A DNA stretch of 64,000 nt, from contig NZ_FQXE01000003.1 in assembly GCF_900129885.1 (NCBI RefSeq), forward strand, positions 62,001 through 126,000. The letters run 5' to 3'. Under the pieces are notes generated by a model. It saw only the letters and a list, made by a program, of their open reading frames with translations. It was not told where the DNA came from and made no database searches. The position numbers and the translations under genes are program-made. Shown here one piece after another: positions 1-8,368 of the stretch (position 1 is its first letter; every line of letters starts with the position of its first letter). This DNA is from Pollutimonas bauzanensis (lineage in GTDB: Bacteria; Pseudomonadota; Gammaproteobacteria; Burkholderiales; Burkholderiaceae_B).

Positions 1-77
1 CGTTTCTCGGGACGATTCATCGTAATGACGGCGATCTGGCCGTCGATATCGAATTTCACTGCGGTTGATTCAAACAT
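1..77 (-). CDS. enoyl-CoA hydratase/isomerase, N-terminal fragment (cut by window edge)
   Basis: Only the first 25 codons lie in the window, read leftwards from an ATG at 77. The peptide opens MFESTAVKFDIDGQ and continues IAVITMNRPEK, which matches the start of crotonase-family enoyl-CoA hydratases, where a first beta strand is followed by the typical 'LNRPEKxNA' turn. The start lies two bases after the stop of the CoA-transferase gene, so the two are very likely translated from one mRNA. The family hydrates enoyl-CoA thioesters, fitting a small acyl-CoA catabolic operon. Family assignment rests on a short stretch. Confidence 0.75.
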   Translation of the reverse strand, partial: MFESTAVKFDIDGQIAVITMNRPEK

Positions 78-79
78 GA

Positions 80-1291
80 CTAATCCGGTATCTGGTTATG
101 GGCGGAATCAAGGGATGCCAGCACTGCATCGGTATGTTCACCCAGCACCGCCGGCGGAGCAGTGGCGCGGGCGGGAGTGCGGGACATATGGATCGGCGTG
201 CCAACGCTGCGAATATTCCCAAAAATATCGTGCTGCGTGGAGACAACGCATTTCCTGGCTTGCACCTGCTCATCCGCGAACACCTCTGCGATCGTGTTGA
301 TGGGGCCGCAGGGAATGCCTTCAGGCAGCAGGAGATCAAGCCAATGCTGGCGCGAGGCGGTTTCGAATCCCCGGCGAATGAGCGGCATCAGGTCGTCCTT
401 GTATCGAACACGGTGCTCATTGGTGCCAAAGCGCGGGTCTGTCGCGATCTCCGGCAGGCCGAGGTGCTTGCAAAGGCGGATGAACTGCCTATCATTTCCT
501 ACCATCAACATCAGCGGGCCGTCCGCGCATTGGACCGCGTCGCCGGGCACCACCGTGGGATGCTCGTTGCCGTGGCGCCCCGGCAGCTCGCCAGACTCGA
601 GGTAATTCGCCGCAAGAGTCGAGAGCGTCGATACCTGGACATCCAGCAGGGATATGTCCAGATGCTGCCCTTGGGAACTGCGGTCGCGTTCCCGCAAGGC
701 CATCAGGATTCCGTTGCATGCGTATACGCCCGTCATCAAATCGATGATGGGAATGCCGGTCTTTTGAGGACCGCCGCCGGGTTTGCCGTCGGGCTCGCCC
801 GTCACGCTCATCATCCCGCCCATTCCCTGGACGATCGAGTCATAGCCGGGACGCGACGCATAGGGTCCCGTTTGGCCGAAACCGGTGATGGAGCAGTAGA
901 TCAGCGCTGGATGGATAGCCGAGAGGCTGGCGTAGTCAAGTCCGAACCGCCGCAAGGCGCCCACTTTGAAATTCTCGATAAGGACATCGCTTTCCAGTAT
1001 CAGAGCGCGGATGGCGTTCAAGTCCTCCGGGTTGTCCAGGTCCAGGCAGACCGATTTTTTGCCCCGGTTCGCACAACAGTAATAAGCGGAAACGCGTTGC
1101 TTGCCGTCGGGCGATACATAGAATGGCGGACCCCAGGCGCGGCTGTCGTCTCCGCTGCCTGGACGTTCGATCTTGATGACCTCGGCGCCGAAGTCGGCCA
1201 GCATTTGCGCGCACCAGGGGCCGGCCAGGACGCGAGACATGTCCAGGATCTTGATGCCGGCGAGCGGCAGCGTATGGTTTTCAACTGTCAC
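80..1291 (-). CDS. CaiB/BaiF-family (class III) CoA-transferase
   Basis: 403-residue protein of the family III CoA-transferases, which move CoA between carboxylic acids through an aspartyl-CoA intermediate. Seen: the N-terminal 'GIKILDMSRVLAGPWCAQMLADFGAEVIKIERPGSGD' type block (near residues 11-47), the 'NRGKKSVCLDL' loop, and the 'GYDSIVQGMGG' segment that carries the catalytic Asp in this family. I chose the GTG at 1291, preceded by AGGAAG at a good distance, over a longer upstream reading with no ribosome site. It lies 14 bases downstream of the Bug gene and 2 bases upstream of the enoyl-CoA hydratase, so the three form one operon, plausibly for CoA activation and beta-oxidation of an acid bound by the receptor. 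The substrate cannot be told. Confidence 0.93.
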   Translation of the reverse strand: MTVENHTLPLAGIKILDMSRVLAGPWCAQMLADFGAEVIKIERPGSGDDSRAWGPPFYVSPDGKQRVSAYYCCANRGKKSVCLDLDNPEDLNAIRALILESDVLIENFKVGALRRFGLDYASLSAIHPALIYCSITGFGQTGPYASRPGYDSIVQGMGGMMSVTGEPDGKPGGGPQKTGIPIIDLMTGVYACNGILMALRERDRSSQGQHLDISLLDVQVSTLSTLAANYLESGELPGRHGNEHPTVVPGDAVQCADGPLMLMVGNDRQFIRLCKHLGLPEIATDPRFGTNEHRVRYKDDLMPLIRRGFETASRQHWLDLLLPEGIPCGPINTIAEVFADEQVQARKCVVSTQHDIFGNIRSVGTPIHMSRTPARATAPPAVLGEHTDAVLASLDSAHNQIPD

Positions 1292-1305
1292 GGGGCTTCC
1301 TTTGT

Positions 1306-2280
1306 TCAACTGGCGGAAATTCTGGCCTTGGCGACCACATCGCCCCACTTGTCATACTCCGCCTTGATGAACTGCCGGCACTCGGCCTGGCCGCCGCCTA
1401 CGACGCTATTGCCCTGGTCTTGCAAGGCCGTGCGCAGCGCGGGAACCTTCATCGTTTTAATCAGGCTTGCTTCCAGCGCATTGATGATATCGGGCGGGGT
1501 TCCGGCCGGTGCGAACAGGGCCTGCCATGTCTCGGAGGAGAAGCCTGGCAGCCCCGATTCGCTTATGGTCGGCAAATCGGGCAGGCGGCTCGACCGCTCG
1601 GTGCCGGCGCTGGCGATGGCCTTCACTCTTTTGGATTCGATATACTGCCTGCAGGCGGAGATCGTCGTGAACATGACTTGAGTATTCCCCGCGATCAAGT
1701 CGGCCAACGCGGGGGCGTCGCCCTTGTATGGGACATGGATCAGGTCGACCTCGGCCATGCTTTTGAATAATTCTCCCGAAAGGTGGAATGGGCCGCCCGT
1801 GCCAGAGGACGCATAATTCAACTTGCCAGGATTCGCTTTCAGGTACTTGATCAATGCCGCCACGTCATCCGCTGGTACAGACGGGTTGACCAGCAGCACG
1901 ACGTCGTTCTTGACCAGAAGGCTAATGGGCTGGAAATCGTTGAATGGGTCATATGGCACCGACTCCAAATGGGGCGCGATCGTGATGGGTCCGATACCGC
2001 CCAACAGCAAGACGTACCCGTTAGGCTTGGCCTGCGCCACGGCATTTGTCCCAATGCGGCCGTTGGCTCCAGCCCGGTTATCGATGATCACCGGCTGCCC
2101 GAGGGCGCTCTGCAAATGCTGTGCGATCACTCGCGCAACATTGTCGGTCGCCCCGCCGGGGGAGTAAGGAACAATCAGAGTGACGGGGCGTGTTGGATAA
2201 GTGGTCTGCGCGCCAGAAATGGTAGGCAAGGCTATCGTCGCCAGCAGTCCCAGGGACTGGAGTGCTTCTCTTCGGTTCAT
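1306..2280 (-). CDS. Bug-family (TctC-like) periplasmic solute-binding receptor
   Basis: 324-residue orphan receptor of the Bug/TctC family, periplasmic proteins that bind small organic acids. Residues 1-24 form a signal peptide (MNRREALQSLG, then a hydrophobic core ending in SGA); the mature start 'YPTRPVTLIVPYSPGGATDNVARV' is the family hallmark, followed by 'VIIDNRAGANGRIGTNAVAQAKPNGYVLLLG' and the 'HVPYKGDAPALADLIAGNTQVMF' motif. GGAGA precedes the ATG. It heads the operon with CoA-transferase and enoyl-CoA hydratase and is divergent from the LysR gene at 2412, its likely regulator. No TctA/TctB membrane partner is present in the window. Confidence 0.95.
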   Translation of the reverse strand: MNRREALQSLGLLATIALPTISGAQTTYPTRPVTLIVPYSPGGATDNVARVIAQHLQSALGQPVIIDNRAGANGRIGTNAVAQAKPNGYVLLLGGIGPITIAPHLESVPYDPFNDFQPISLLVKNDVVLLVNPSVPADDVAALIKYLKANPGKLNYASSGTGGPFHLSGELFKSMAEVDLIHVPYKGDAPALADLIAGNTQVMFTTISACRQYIESKRVKAIASAGTERSSRLPDLPTISESGLPGFSSETWQALFAPAGTPPDIINALEASLIKTMKVPALRTALQDQGNSVVGGGQAECRQFIKAEYDKWGDVVAKARISAS

Positions 2281-2326
2281 GGTGTCTCCCTATTCTTGCC
2301 TCCGGAAATCCGCGGCAATGCTTTGA

Positions 2327-2353
2327 TTAAGCGAAGTGTACGTAGGCGCTTGA
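2327..2353. promoter_or_regulatory. candidate LysR-type binding site
   Basis: In the 131-base divergent gap between the Bug gene (2280) and the LysR gene (2412) there is an imperfect inverted repeat, TTAAGCG, 13 bases, CGCTTGA (one mismatch in seven). LysR regulators commonly bind such interrupted dyads between themselves and their divergent target. Inferred from sequence only. Confidence 0.35.
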
Positions 2354-2411
2354 TATAGCGTCTAATACTAAAAACGAATTCGGTCTATATGAAAAAAAAA
2401 TGGGAGAGGGT

Positions 2412-3299
2412 ATGGAGTTGCGACAGATTCGATACTTTGTTGCGGTGGCGGAGGAGCAGAGCTTCAGCCGCGCCGCAGAGCGACTGCATATTTCTCAGCC
2501 GCCGCTGTCACAGCAGATCAAGAGTCTGGAAGATGAGTTGAATGTCCAGCTTTTTCGCCGCTTGCCGCGTGGCGTCACGCTAACCGCCGCGGGGGAGGTG
2601 CTGCTCAAGTCATGCCGGACAATTCTGGCGCAGGTACGTATGGCGGCCCAGGAAACCTCGCAAGCTGCCGCCGGGATGAAGGGCACAATACGGATGGGTA
2701 CGGTGAGCTCCGCCCTAATTTATATATTGCCGCAAATATTGCGCCATCTTTCGGACAACATGCCCGACATCAAGATCGAGTTTGTAGAGATGAGCTCGCG
2801 TGAGCAAACACAGGCTGTGCTGCGTGATGACCTGGATATCGGATTGGTCCACACGCCAATCGACACTACAGGGCTGCTGACTCATCAAGTATTTCGCGAG
2901 GAGTTCTGCGCCGTTCTTCCGCCAGGGCACCGTCTTGCCTCCCACGATACGATTCCTCTGGAAAGTCTGGCGAACGATGAGTTCGTATTTTTCCCGCGGA
3001 CGCTTGCTTCGGGGCTGTTCGACAAAATGGTGTCCCTGTGCATGAAGGCTGGATTCAGCCCGCAAATTCACCATACGGCGCGCCATCAGGCCACCATACT
3101 CAGGATGGTCACCATGGGGCTGGGGGTGACTGTCGTTCCGGGCTCATTGCAGCAGATCTACCGCGGCGATGCCACGTTCTGCCGGCTATCCGGGGCGCCC
3201 GAATACGTCGAAATGTGCGTGGTGTGGCGAGCTGGCGAACCCTCCGTCCTGACCCAGAGCGTGGTTGCAAGCGTGCAGTCGCGGTTTCGGCCGGCCTGA
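2412..3299 (+). CDS. LysR-family transcriptional regulator
   Basis: 295 residues. The N-terminal winged helix-turn-helix is clear: 'MELRQIRYFVAVAEEQSFSRAAERL' then 'HISQPPLSQQIKSLEDELNVQLF' (residues 1-50), followed by a periplasmic-binding-protein-like co-inducer domain. I chose the ATG at 2412, just after GGGAGAGGG, rather than the ATG at 2400, because LysR proteins begin almost exactly at MELRQ. It is divergent from the Bug/CoA-transferase/hydratase operon and probably controls it in response to the receptor's substrate or a CoA ester. The intergenic dyad at 2327-2353 is a candidate site. Confidence 0.95.
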   Translation: MELRQIRYFVAVAEEQSFSRAAERLHISQPPLSQQIKSLEDELNVQLFRRLPRGVTLTAAGEVLLKSCRTILAQVRMAAQETSQAAAGMKGTIRMGTVSSALIYILPQILRHLSDNMPDIKIEFVEMSSREQTQAVLRDDLDIGLVHTPIDTTGLLTHQVFREEFCAVLPPGHRLASHDTIPLESLANDEFVFFPRTLASGLFDKMVSLCMKAGFSPQIHHTARHQATILRMVTMGLGVTVVPGSLQQIYRGDATFCRLSGAPEYVEMCVVWRAGEPSVLTQSVVASVQSRFRPA

Positions 3300-3309
3300 T
3301 CGCTCGTCT

Positions 3310-3402
3310 GCGCAAACCCGGGCCCGGCGGGTCAAATGGCTGGATCTGCACAATCTCCTGGGCATCGCCATTACCTGCTGGCTGCTTGTCGTTGGCGCGC
3401 GG
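3310..3402 (+). pseudogene. remnant of a PepSY-associated transmembrane protein
   Basis: Reading from 3316 gives RARRVKWLDLHNLLGIAITC and then WLLVVGA. The 'WLDLHNLLGI ... W.LVVGATG' pattern is that of the first transmembrane helix of PepSY-TM proteins, which act in iron uptake and reductase systems in many proteobacteria. After VVGA the frame no longer gives a family-like sequence, there is no start, and the piece directly follows the LysR stop. I read it as a short decayed fragment; the remaining bases to 3622 hold nothing I recognise. A chance hydrophobic reading is possible. Confidence 0.4.
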
Positions 3403-3622
3403 CGCGGCGCCATGCGGGCGCATCTGCAGGCGCTGCGGGCGGCCTCCATCGCGGCAAAGAGGCGGTGCGGCGGCGCCGCCTGGCGTGTGGCTGCGTGGCT
3501 GCGTGGCTTTGCCTGTTGCTGCCTGTGGCGGTCATCGGCTTCTATGCGCGAGTTCTCTTCGAGCGCTCGCGCCCAGGGTGCCGCGCGGGCCGCGGATGAA
3601 CCGCGGACCGGTCTGGCAGGAA

Positions 3623-3904
3623 TCAGTCCTGGCGGCTGGTCACTTCAACGAGGTGATACCCGAACTGGGTTTTCACCGGTCCCTGCACCACGTTGACGGG
3701 TGCGCTGAACACCACTTCATCGAATTCCTTGACCATTTGGCCTGGGCCGAAGGTGCCCAGCTCGCCGCCTTCACGGCTGGAGGGGCAGCTTGAATTTTCC
3801 TTGGCGACTTGCGCGAAATCTGCGCCGCCTTCAATAGCGGCTTTGAGCTCGTTGCACTTTTCTTCAGTGGATACGAGGATATGACGGGCTGCGGCTTGTG
3901 CCAT
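3623..3904 (-). CDS. ppiC: parvulin-type peptidyl-prolyl cis-trans isomerase (PpiC-like)
   Basis: 93-residue single-domain parvulin that isomerises peptidyl-prolyl bonds during protein folding. The sequence 'AAARHILVSTEEKCNELKAAI', 'GADFAQVAKENSSCPSS', 'GGELGTFGPGQMVKEFD' and 'GPVKTQFGYHLVEVT' covers the whole rotamase domain, including the His of RHIL and the C-terminal GYH. No signal peptide or membrane anchor, so it is cytoplasmic, with the length of E. coli PpiC (93). The ATG at 3904 follows GGAGTATTACTC on the minus strand; an upstream in-frame extension lacks family similarity. It stands alone between a gene remnant and a truncated Bug gene. Confidence 0.93.
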   Translation of the reverse strand: MAQAAARHILVSTEEKCNELKAAIEGGADFAQVAKENSSCPSSREGGELGTFGPGQMVKEFDEVVFSAPVNVVQGPVKTQFGYHLVEVTSRQD

Positions 3905-3960
3905 GAGTAATACTCCTAGAAAACGGATCTGACAGAGTAACTTAAAAAAGGAGATCCCAT

Positions 3961-4281
3961 CAAAGGGCTGTTGCAATCACCAGCGCGACCAGGTCCTCGA
4001 GGTTTCCCGATCTTCCTACCATTGCAGAGTCGGGATATCCGGGTTTCAACGTAGCGCCCTGGTTCGGAATATTTGGACCTGCCGGGGTGCCAAAGCAGAT
4101 TGTCGATAAGATCAACCATGATGTTATCGTCTTGCTGGATAGCGCAGCGGTCAAGGACAGCCTTTCCCGGCAAGCCGCCGAGCCACTGAAGAGAACTCCC
4201 GAGCAGTTGGGGGAGATGCTGCGCGACGATATCAAGAAGTGGGCCGTAGCCGTTGAGAAATCCGGTGCCCGTGTCGATTGA
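3961..4281 (+). pseudogene. truncated Bug receptor gene, C-terminal half only
   Basis: An open frame from 3961 to the stop at 4279-4281 reads RAVAITSATRSSRFPDLPTI, then AESGYPGFNVAPWFGIFGPA and GVPKQIVDKIN, ending VEKSGARVD. This is an in-frame C-terminal third of a Bug receptor, including the 'LPTIAESGYPGF' and 'FGPAGVP' blocks. The signal peptide, first domain and any start are missing: an in-frame stop lies at 3943 and the promoter of the divergent ppiC gene sits directly upstream. It is a deletion or rearrangement scar; the reading frame is otherwise intact, suggesting a recent event. The downstream aldehyde dehydrogenase gene may once have been its operon partner. Confidence 0.85.
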
Positions 4282-4387
4282 CCTGTTTGTCCCGGTGGCG
4301 CGGCGGCCTCTTGTCCGAGAATTAGGTATAAATTGACACTGATCACACGTTTCAAATAAATGGAACTTGACGACAAGGAAGACGGAT

Positions 4388-5869
4388 ATGAAGACCTACA
4401 ATCACTTTATCAATGGCCAGTATGTCGAGCCTATCGGGAAGAAGTGGATAGACAGTGTTGATCCATATACAGGAAAGCCCTGGGCCCGGATCCCGCAGGG
4501 ATGCGCGCAAGACGTGGATGCGGCTGTCGCGGCGGCTTCAAAAGCCATGCGCGAGGGTCCCTGGGCCGCGATGACGGCGACGGATCGGGGCAAACTCATG
4601 CTGCGCTTGGCCGAACTCGTGACTGACAACGCCGAACGGCTGGCCGAGATCGAGGTTCGCGACAATGGCAAGTTGATGGCTGAAATGCGCGGCCAACTGA
4701 ATTACCATTCCGAATGGTGGCGATATTACGGCGGGCTGGCCGATAAAATCGAAGGCGCCGTCATGCCGATCGACAAACCTGACATGATGGCATTCACGGG
4801 GCACGAGCCTGTAGGTGTCGTGGGCGCCCTGACCGCCTGGAACTCCCCATTGCTGTTTGTCGCCTGGAAGTGCGCTCCGGCCATCGCTGCCGGATGTGCC
4901 GTCGTATTGAAGCCCTCGGAGTTTGCCTCGGTTTCCACGTTGGAATATGCGGCGCTGACTCGCGAGGCTGGCTTTCCCGATGGTGTATTCAACGTTGTCA
5001 CCGGCTATGGGCAGGAAGCGGGCTCTGCTTTGGTTGATCATCCTGATATCGCCAAAATCACCTTCACCGGATCGGACGCCACGGGTGCGCGTATTTATGC
5101 GCAGGCCGCCAAGACAATGAAACGGGTGTCATTGGAGCTGGGCGGCAAGTCGCCCAACATCGTATTTGAAGACTGCGACCTGGATAAGGCGGCCGCTGGC
5201 GTTGTTTCGGGAATTTTCGCGGCAACGGGGCAGACATGTATCGCGGGTTCACGGCTTCTTGTCCAAAATTCAATCAAGGAAGAATTCACCAAGCGGGTCG
5301 CGGCGCTCGGGGCATCGGCTCGTAAAGGGAATCCGATGCTGGCGGAGACGAATATTGGCCCGGTCACCACCCCGGCACAGTACCAGAAGATACTCAGCTA
5401 TATCGAGATCGCCAAAGGAGAAGGCGCGCGTTGTATCCTGGGCGGCGGGCCGGCTACCTCGCCGGAATTGACTGGCGGTCAGTTTGTCGAGCCGACGATT
5501 TTTTCAGATGTCACGCCTCAAATGCGTATTGCCCGGGAAGAAGTCTTTGGCCCCGTCCTCTCGATCATAGGATTTGAAGACGAGGCTCAAGCCATCGAGT
5601 TCGCAAATGACACCATATACGGTCTTGCGGCTGGCGTGTGGACTGAAAATATCGGTCGGGCGATCCGGATGTCGAAAGCGCTCAAAGCAGGAACCGTCTG
5701 GGTGAATACGTATCGGGCGATCAGTTACATGATGCCATTTGGCGGCATGAAGCAGTCGGGAATTGGAAGGGAAAGCGGCATCGATGCGATCCGCGAGTTT
5801 CTTGAAACGAAGAGCACCTGGATTTCCTATGGGCAGGGCGCGCCGGCCAACCCATTCATCATGAGATAG
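4388..5869 (+). CDS. NAD(P)-dependent aldehyde dehydrogenase
   Basis: 493-residue aldehyde dehydrogenase, oxidising an aldehyde to its acid. Seen: 'NHFINGQYVEP' start; cofactor segment 'LTAWNSPLLFVAWKCAPAIAAG'; 'FTGSDATGARI'; general base Glu250 in LELGGKSPN and nucleophile Cys284 in GQTCIAGSR, with the 34-residue spacing typical of the family; 'EEVFGPVLS' near the C-terminus. The ATG at 4388 (after GGAAGACGGAT) is preferred over a TTG at 4367. It lies 106 bases after the broken Bug gene and 286 bases before the ABC binding-protein gene; these flanks suggest a catabolic role, but the aldehyde is unknown. Confidence 0.95.
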   Translation: MKTYNHFINGQYVEPIGKKWIDSVDPYTGKPWARIPQGCAQDVDAAVAAASKAMREGPWAAMTATDRGKLMLRLAELVTDNAERLAEIEVRDNGKLMAEMRGQLNYHSEWWRYYGGLADKIEGAVMPIDKPDMMAFTGHEPVGVVGALTAWNSPLLFVAWKCAPAIAAGCAVVLKPSEFASVSTLEYAALTREAGFPDGVFNVVTGYGQEAGSALVDHPDIAKITFTGSDATGARIYAQAAKTMKRVSLELGGKSPNIVFEDCDLDKAAAGVVSGIFAATGQTCIAGSRLLVQNSIKEEFTKRVAALGASARKGNPMLAETNIGPVTTPAQYQKILSYIEIAKGEGARCILGGGPATSPELTGGQFVEPTIFSDVTPQMRIAREEVFGPVLSIIGFEDEAQAIEFANDTIYGLAAGVWTENIGRAIRMSKALKAGTVWVNTYRAISYMMPFGGMKQSGIGRESGIDAIREFLETKSTWISYGQGAPANPFIMR

Positions 5870-6010
5870 AGGCAGGGGCCCAGGCGGACAGAAGGCCGCC
5901 AGGCCTTGGCTGTGCTGCGGTGCGCCGCAAAACCCTGCGGACCCATCAGGGTAACTACTGATTCTCGATGTCCTCAATAGACACCGAGCCGTCCTCTTTT
6001 GATCTATTGC

Positions 6011-6028
6011 AAAGACACCGGTGTCTTT
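6011..6028. promoter_or_regulatory. 18-base perfect palindrome, candidate operator
   Basis: AAAGACACC followed by GGTGTCTTT, a perfect 18-base palindrome in the 286-base gap between the aldehyde dehydrogenase stop and the ABC binding-protein start, 128 bases upstream of the latter. It has no following T run, so an operator is more likely than a terminator. The central CG is typical of LacI-type sites, but no regulator can be assigned; an AraC regulator lies at the far end of this gene block. The rest of the gap holds no gene that I can see. Confidence 0.5.
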
Positions 6029-6155
6029 AACATCTGGCTGACTAGCCGATTCAATACTCGTATCCTCCAGCGCCTGCCGCGAAGCCCGTTGCGGCTCTGC
6101 TGGCGCGCAGCGGGAAAGGGTATGCGGCAATCACAAGCACACCAGGAGACACGCG

Positions 6156-7400
6156 ATGAAATTGCATCACACCCTTACTTGCACTCTGTCCTCGAGCCTA
6201 TTGCTGGCATCCACGCTGGCTGTGGCCGCGCCGGTCAAGATCGCCGTCCTGGAGACGCTGTCGGGCCCCCAGGCCTCCACCGGCTTGACATATCGCACCG
6301 CCGCGCGCTACGCGGTGGACAAGATGAACGCGGACGGGGGATGGAACGGCGAAAAGGTCCAACTCGTCGAATATGACAACCAGGGCGGTCCAGCGGGAGC
6401 GGCCGACAAATTGAGGGCTGCGATTGCCGATGGCGTGCAGATCATCGTGCAGGGCGCGTCCTCGGCGATCGGCGGGCAGATCACGGAGGACATACGCAAG
6501 CACAATCTGCGCAACCCCGGAAAAGAGCTTATCTACCTGAATGTCGGCGCCGAGGCATTGGAGCTGACCGGGCAGAAGTGCCAGTTCTATCACTTTCGCG
6601 TTGCCGGCAATGCGCAGGTGCGCGTCAAGGCGCTGATTGCCGGCATGAAACAGGCGGATGCATTGGGCGCGCGCGTTTACTCCATCAACCAGAATTACTC
6701 ATGGGGGCAGGACATGGAGCAGGCGATCGTCGACAATGCGGCGGCGGGCGGCTACCAGGTCGTGGAAAAGACGCTCCATGACGTCAACAAGGTGCAGGAC
6801 TTCGCGCCATACGTCAACAAGATTGCCGCGACCAATGCCGATACGGTCATGACGGGGAACTGGTCCAATGACCTGCTGCTGTTGATGAAGGCGACCAAGG
6901 CCGCGGGCCTGAAGGCGCGGTTCGGCACGGTATACCTGGACCAGCCGGGCAATATTGCCAACGCCGGCGACCTGGCCCTTGGCCATTTTGTCGTGCAGGC
7001 CTTCAACGCTGAAGCGGCCGGCGCCGCGGGCGCAGCCTTTGTCGACGACTATAAAGCCAAGGCGGGCCATGCCCCGTCTTTCATCGAGCCTCAAACGGTA
7101 TTCGGCCTGATGATGGTCGCCGAGGCAATGGGCCGGGTCAAGCCCCAGGACGGCAAGCTCAATGTACAGGCGCTTGCCCGCGAGCTAGAAAAGACATCGA
7201 TCGAAACCCCGATGGGAAAAGTCAGCATGCGTCCCGAGGACCATCAGGCTTTAATGCCCATGGTGGTCTCCATGGCCTCGAAAGACGCTAGCTACAAAGT
7301 GGACGGCACGGACCTCGGCTTCAAGCCCGTCAAGACGTTCAGCGCCGATGAAGCTGCCACGCCAGCGCAGTCGACATGCAAAATGCAACGACCCGGCTGA
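6156..7400 (+). CDS. ABC transporter substrate-binding protein (branched-chain amino acid/amide type)
   Basis: 414-residue periplasmic receptor of the LivJ/LivK-like family. Signal peptide MKLHHTLTCTLSSSLLLAST ending in AVAA (residues 1-25), then 'PVKIAVLETLSGPQASTG' and 'YAVDKMNADGGWNGEKVQLVEYDNQG', the standard first lobe of the family, and 'YLNVGAEALELTGQKC', 'YSINQNYSWGQDM' further on. AGGAGA precedes the ATG at 6156. It heads a tight five-gene importer operon with two permeases and two ATPases, and BKACE follows. The ligand is not predictable; such receptors bind amino acids, amides, short acids or aromatic acids. Confidence 0.95.
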   Translation: MKLHHTLTCTLSSSLLLASTLAVAAPVKIAVLETLSGPQASTGLTYRTAARYAVDKMNADGGWNGEKVQLVEYDNQGGPAGAADKLRAAIADGVQIIVQGASSAIGGQITEDIRKHNLRNPGKELIYLNVGAEALELTGQKCQFYHFRVAGNAQVRVKALIAGMKQADALGARVYSINQNYSWGQDMEQAIVDNAAAGGYQVVEKTLHDVNKVQDFAPYVNKIAATNADTVMTGNWSNDLLLLMKATKAAGLKARFGTVYLDQPGNIANAGDLALGHFVVQAFNAEAAGAAGAAFVDDYKAKAGHAPSFIEPQTVFGLMMVAEAMGRVKPQDGKLNVQALARELEKTSIETPMGKVSMRPEDHQALMPMVVSMASKDASYKVDGTDLGFKPVKTFSADEAATPAQSTCKMQRPG

Positions 7401-7422
7401 GCGAAGGGCGGGTGGGATTCCT

Positions 7423-8364
7423 ATGGAACATCTTTATATTTCGCTCTTGAATGGCGTCATCTATGGCCTGCTGCTGTTCATGGTGTCGGCGGGCCTGACC
7501 CTGATATTCGGAATGATGGGCATACTCAATTTCGCCCACGCCTCCTTCTACATGCTGGGGGCCTATTTCGCCTATGCTTTGCAGGACGCCCTGGGGTTCT
7601 GGGGAGCGCTCGTCGTCTCGCCCTTGCTCGTAGGGCTGATAGGCATCGTGGTCGAGCGCTATATTCTGCGCCGGGTCCATCATTACGGACATGCGCATGA
7701 GCTGCTGATCACGTTCGGCCTGTCTTTCATTATTGCCGAACTGATAAAACTGTTTTTCGGCAATTATCCGGTCAATTACCGGATCCCGGGCGATCTGGAT
7801 TTTTCGGCTTTCACGCTGGGCAGCTTGAATTATCCCGCCTATCGCGTCTTCATGGGCGTGGTTGCAATATTGATGTTCATTGCCATCTACCAGCTGCTGA
7901 CGCGCACGCGTGTGGGAATAGTGGTCAGGTCGGCCCTCTATCGCCCAAAGATGGCAGAGGCGCTGGGGCACAACGTTCCATTGGTCTTCATGGGTGTTTT
8001 TGGCGTAGGCGCCGCGCTGGCAGGTCTGGCTGGCGCCGTGGCCGGCGCGTTCTATACGACTAATCCGAACATGGCGCTCGAGCTGGGCGTGCTGGTCTTC
8101 GTCGTGGTGGTCGTCGGCGGCTTGGGGTCGCTGGGCGGCGCAATGGCGGCATCGCTATTGATAGGAGTGGTGACCGCCATCGCCGTCGGGATCGACGCGA
8201 CGCTGACAGACCTGTTCGCGCTATTTGGCGCGCGCGCATGGGCGGAACAGATGGGAGGAATTTTCGCGCTGAAAGTGTCCAGTCTGGCTGCGACCATACC
8301 GTTTGCACTGATGCTTCTTGTACTGCTCGTGCGTCCGAACGGACTGATGGGCGGCAAAGGGTAA
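7423..8364 (+). CDS. livH: ABC transporter permease, LivH type
   Basis: 313-residue inner-membrane permease of the LivH family with about eight hydrophobic helices. The start 'MEHLYISLLNGVIYGLLLFMVSAGLTLIFGMMGILNFAHASFYMLGAY' is characteristic: the 'GLTLIFG..G.LNFAHG' block is a hallmark of this permease. Late segments 'GALVVAGAF..NPNMALELGVLVFVVVVVGGLGSLGGAMAASLLIGVV' include the EAA-like loop that contacts the ATPase. I place the start at the ATG at 7423 because the upstream in-frame extension overlaps the end of the binding-protein gene and is not family-like. Four bases separate it from livM. Confidence 0.94.
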   Translation: MEHLYISLLNGVIYGLLLFMVSAGLTLIFGMMGILNFAHASFYMLGAYFAYALQDALGFWGALVVSPLLVGLIGIVVERYILRRVHHYGHAHELLITFGLSFIIAELIKLFFGNYPVNYRIPGDLDFSAFTLGSLNYPAYRVFMGVVAILMFIAIYQLLTRTRVGIVVRSALYRPKMAEALGHNVPLVFMGVFGVGAALAGLAGAVAGAFYTTNPNMALELGVLVFVVVVVGGLGSLGGAMAASLLIGVVTAIAVGIDATLTDLFALFGARAWAEQMGGIFALKVSSLAATIPFALMLLVLLVRPNGLMGGKG

Positions 8365-8368
8365 AGCC

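Noticed and set aside
98-1681. 527-residue open frame opposite the CoA-transferase gene
   Set aside because: The minus-strand CoA-transferase and Bug genes are unmistakable; the plus frame has no recognisable domain.
3403-3622. Short open frames after the PepSY remnant
   Set aside because: Repetitive Ala/Arg/Cys content and no start or motif; treated as non-coding.
5870-5960. GC-rich stretch after the aldehyde dehydrogenase as a terminator
   Set aside because: Several short complementary runs but no stable stem followed by T residues.
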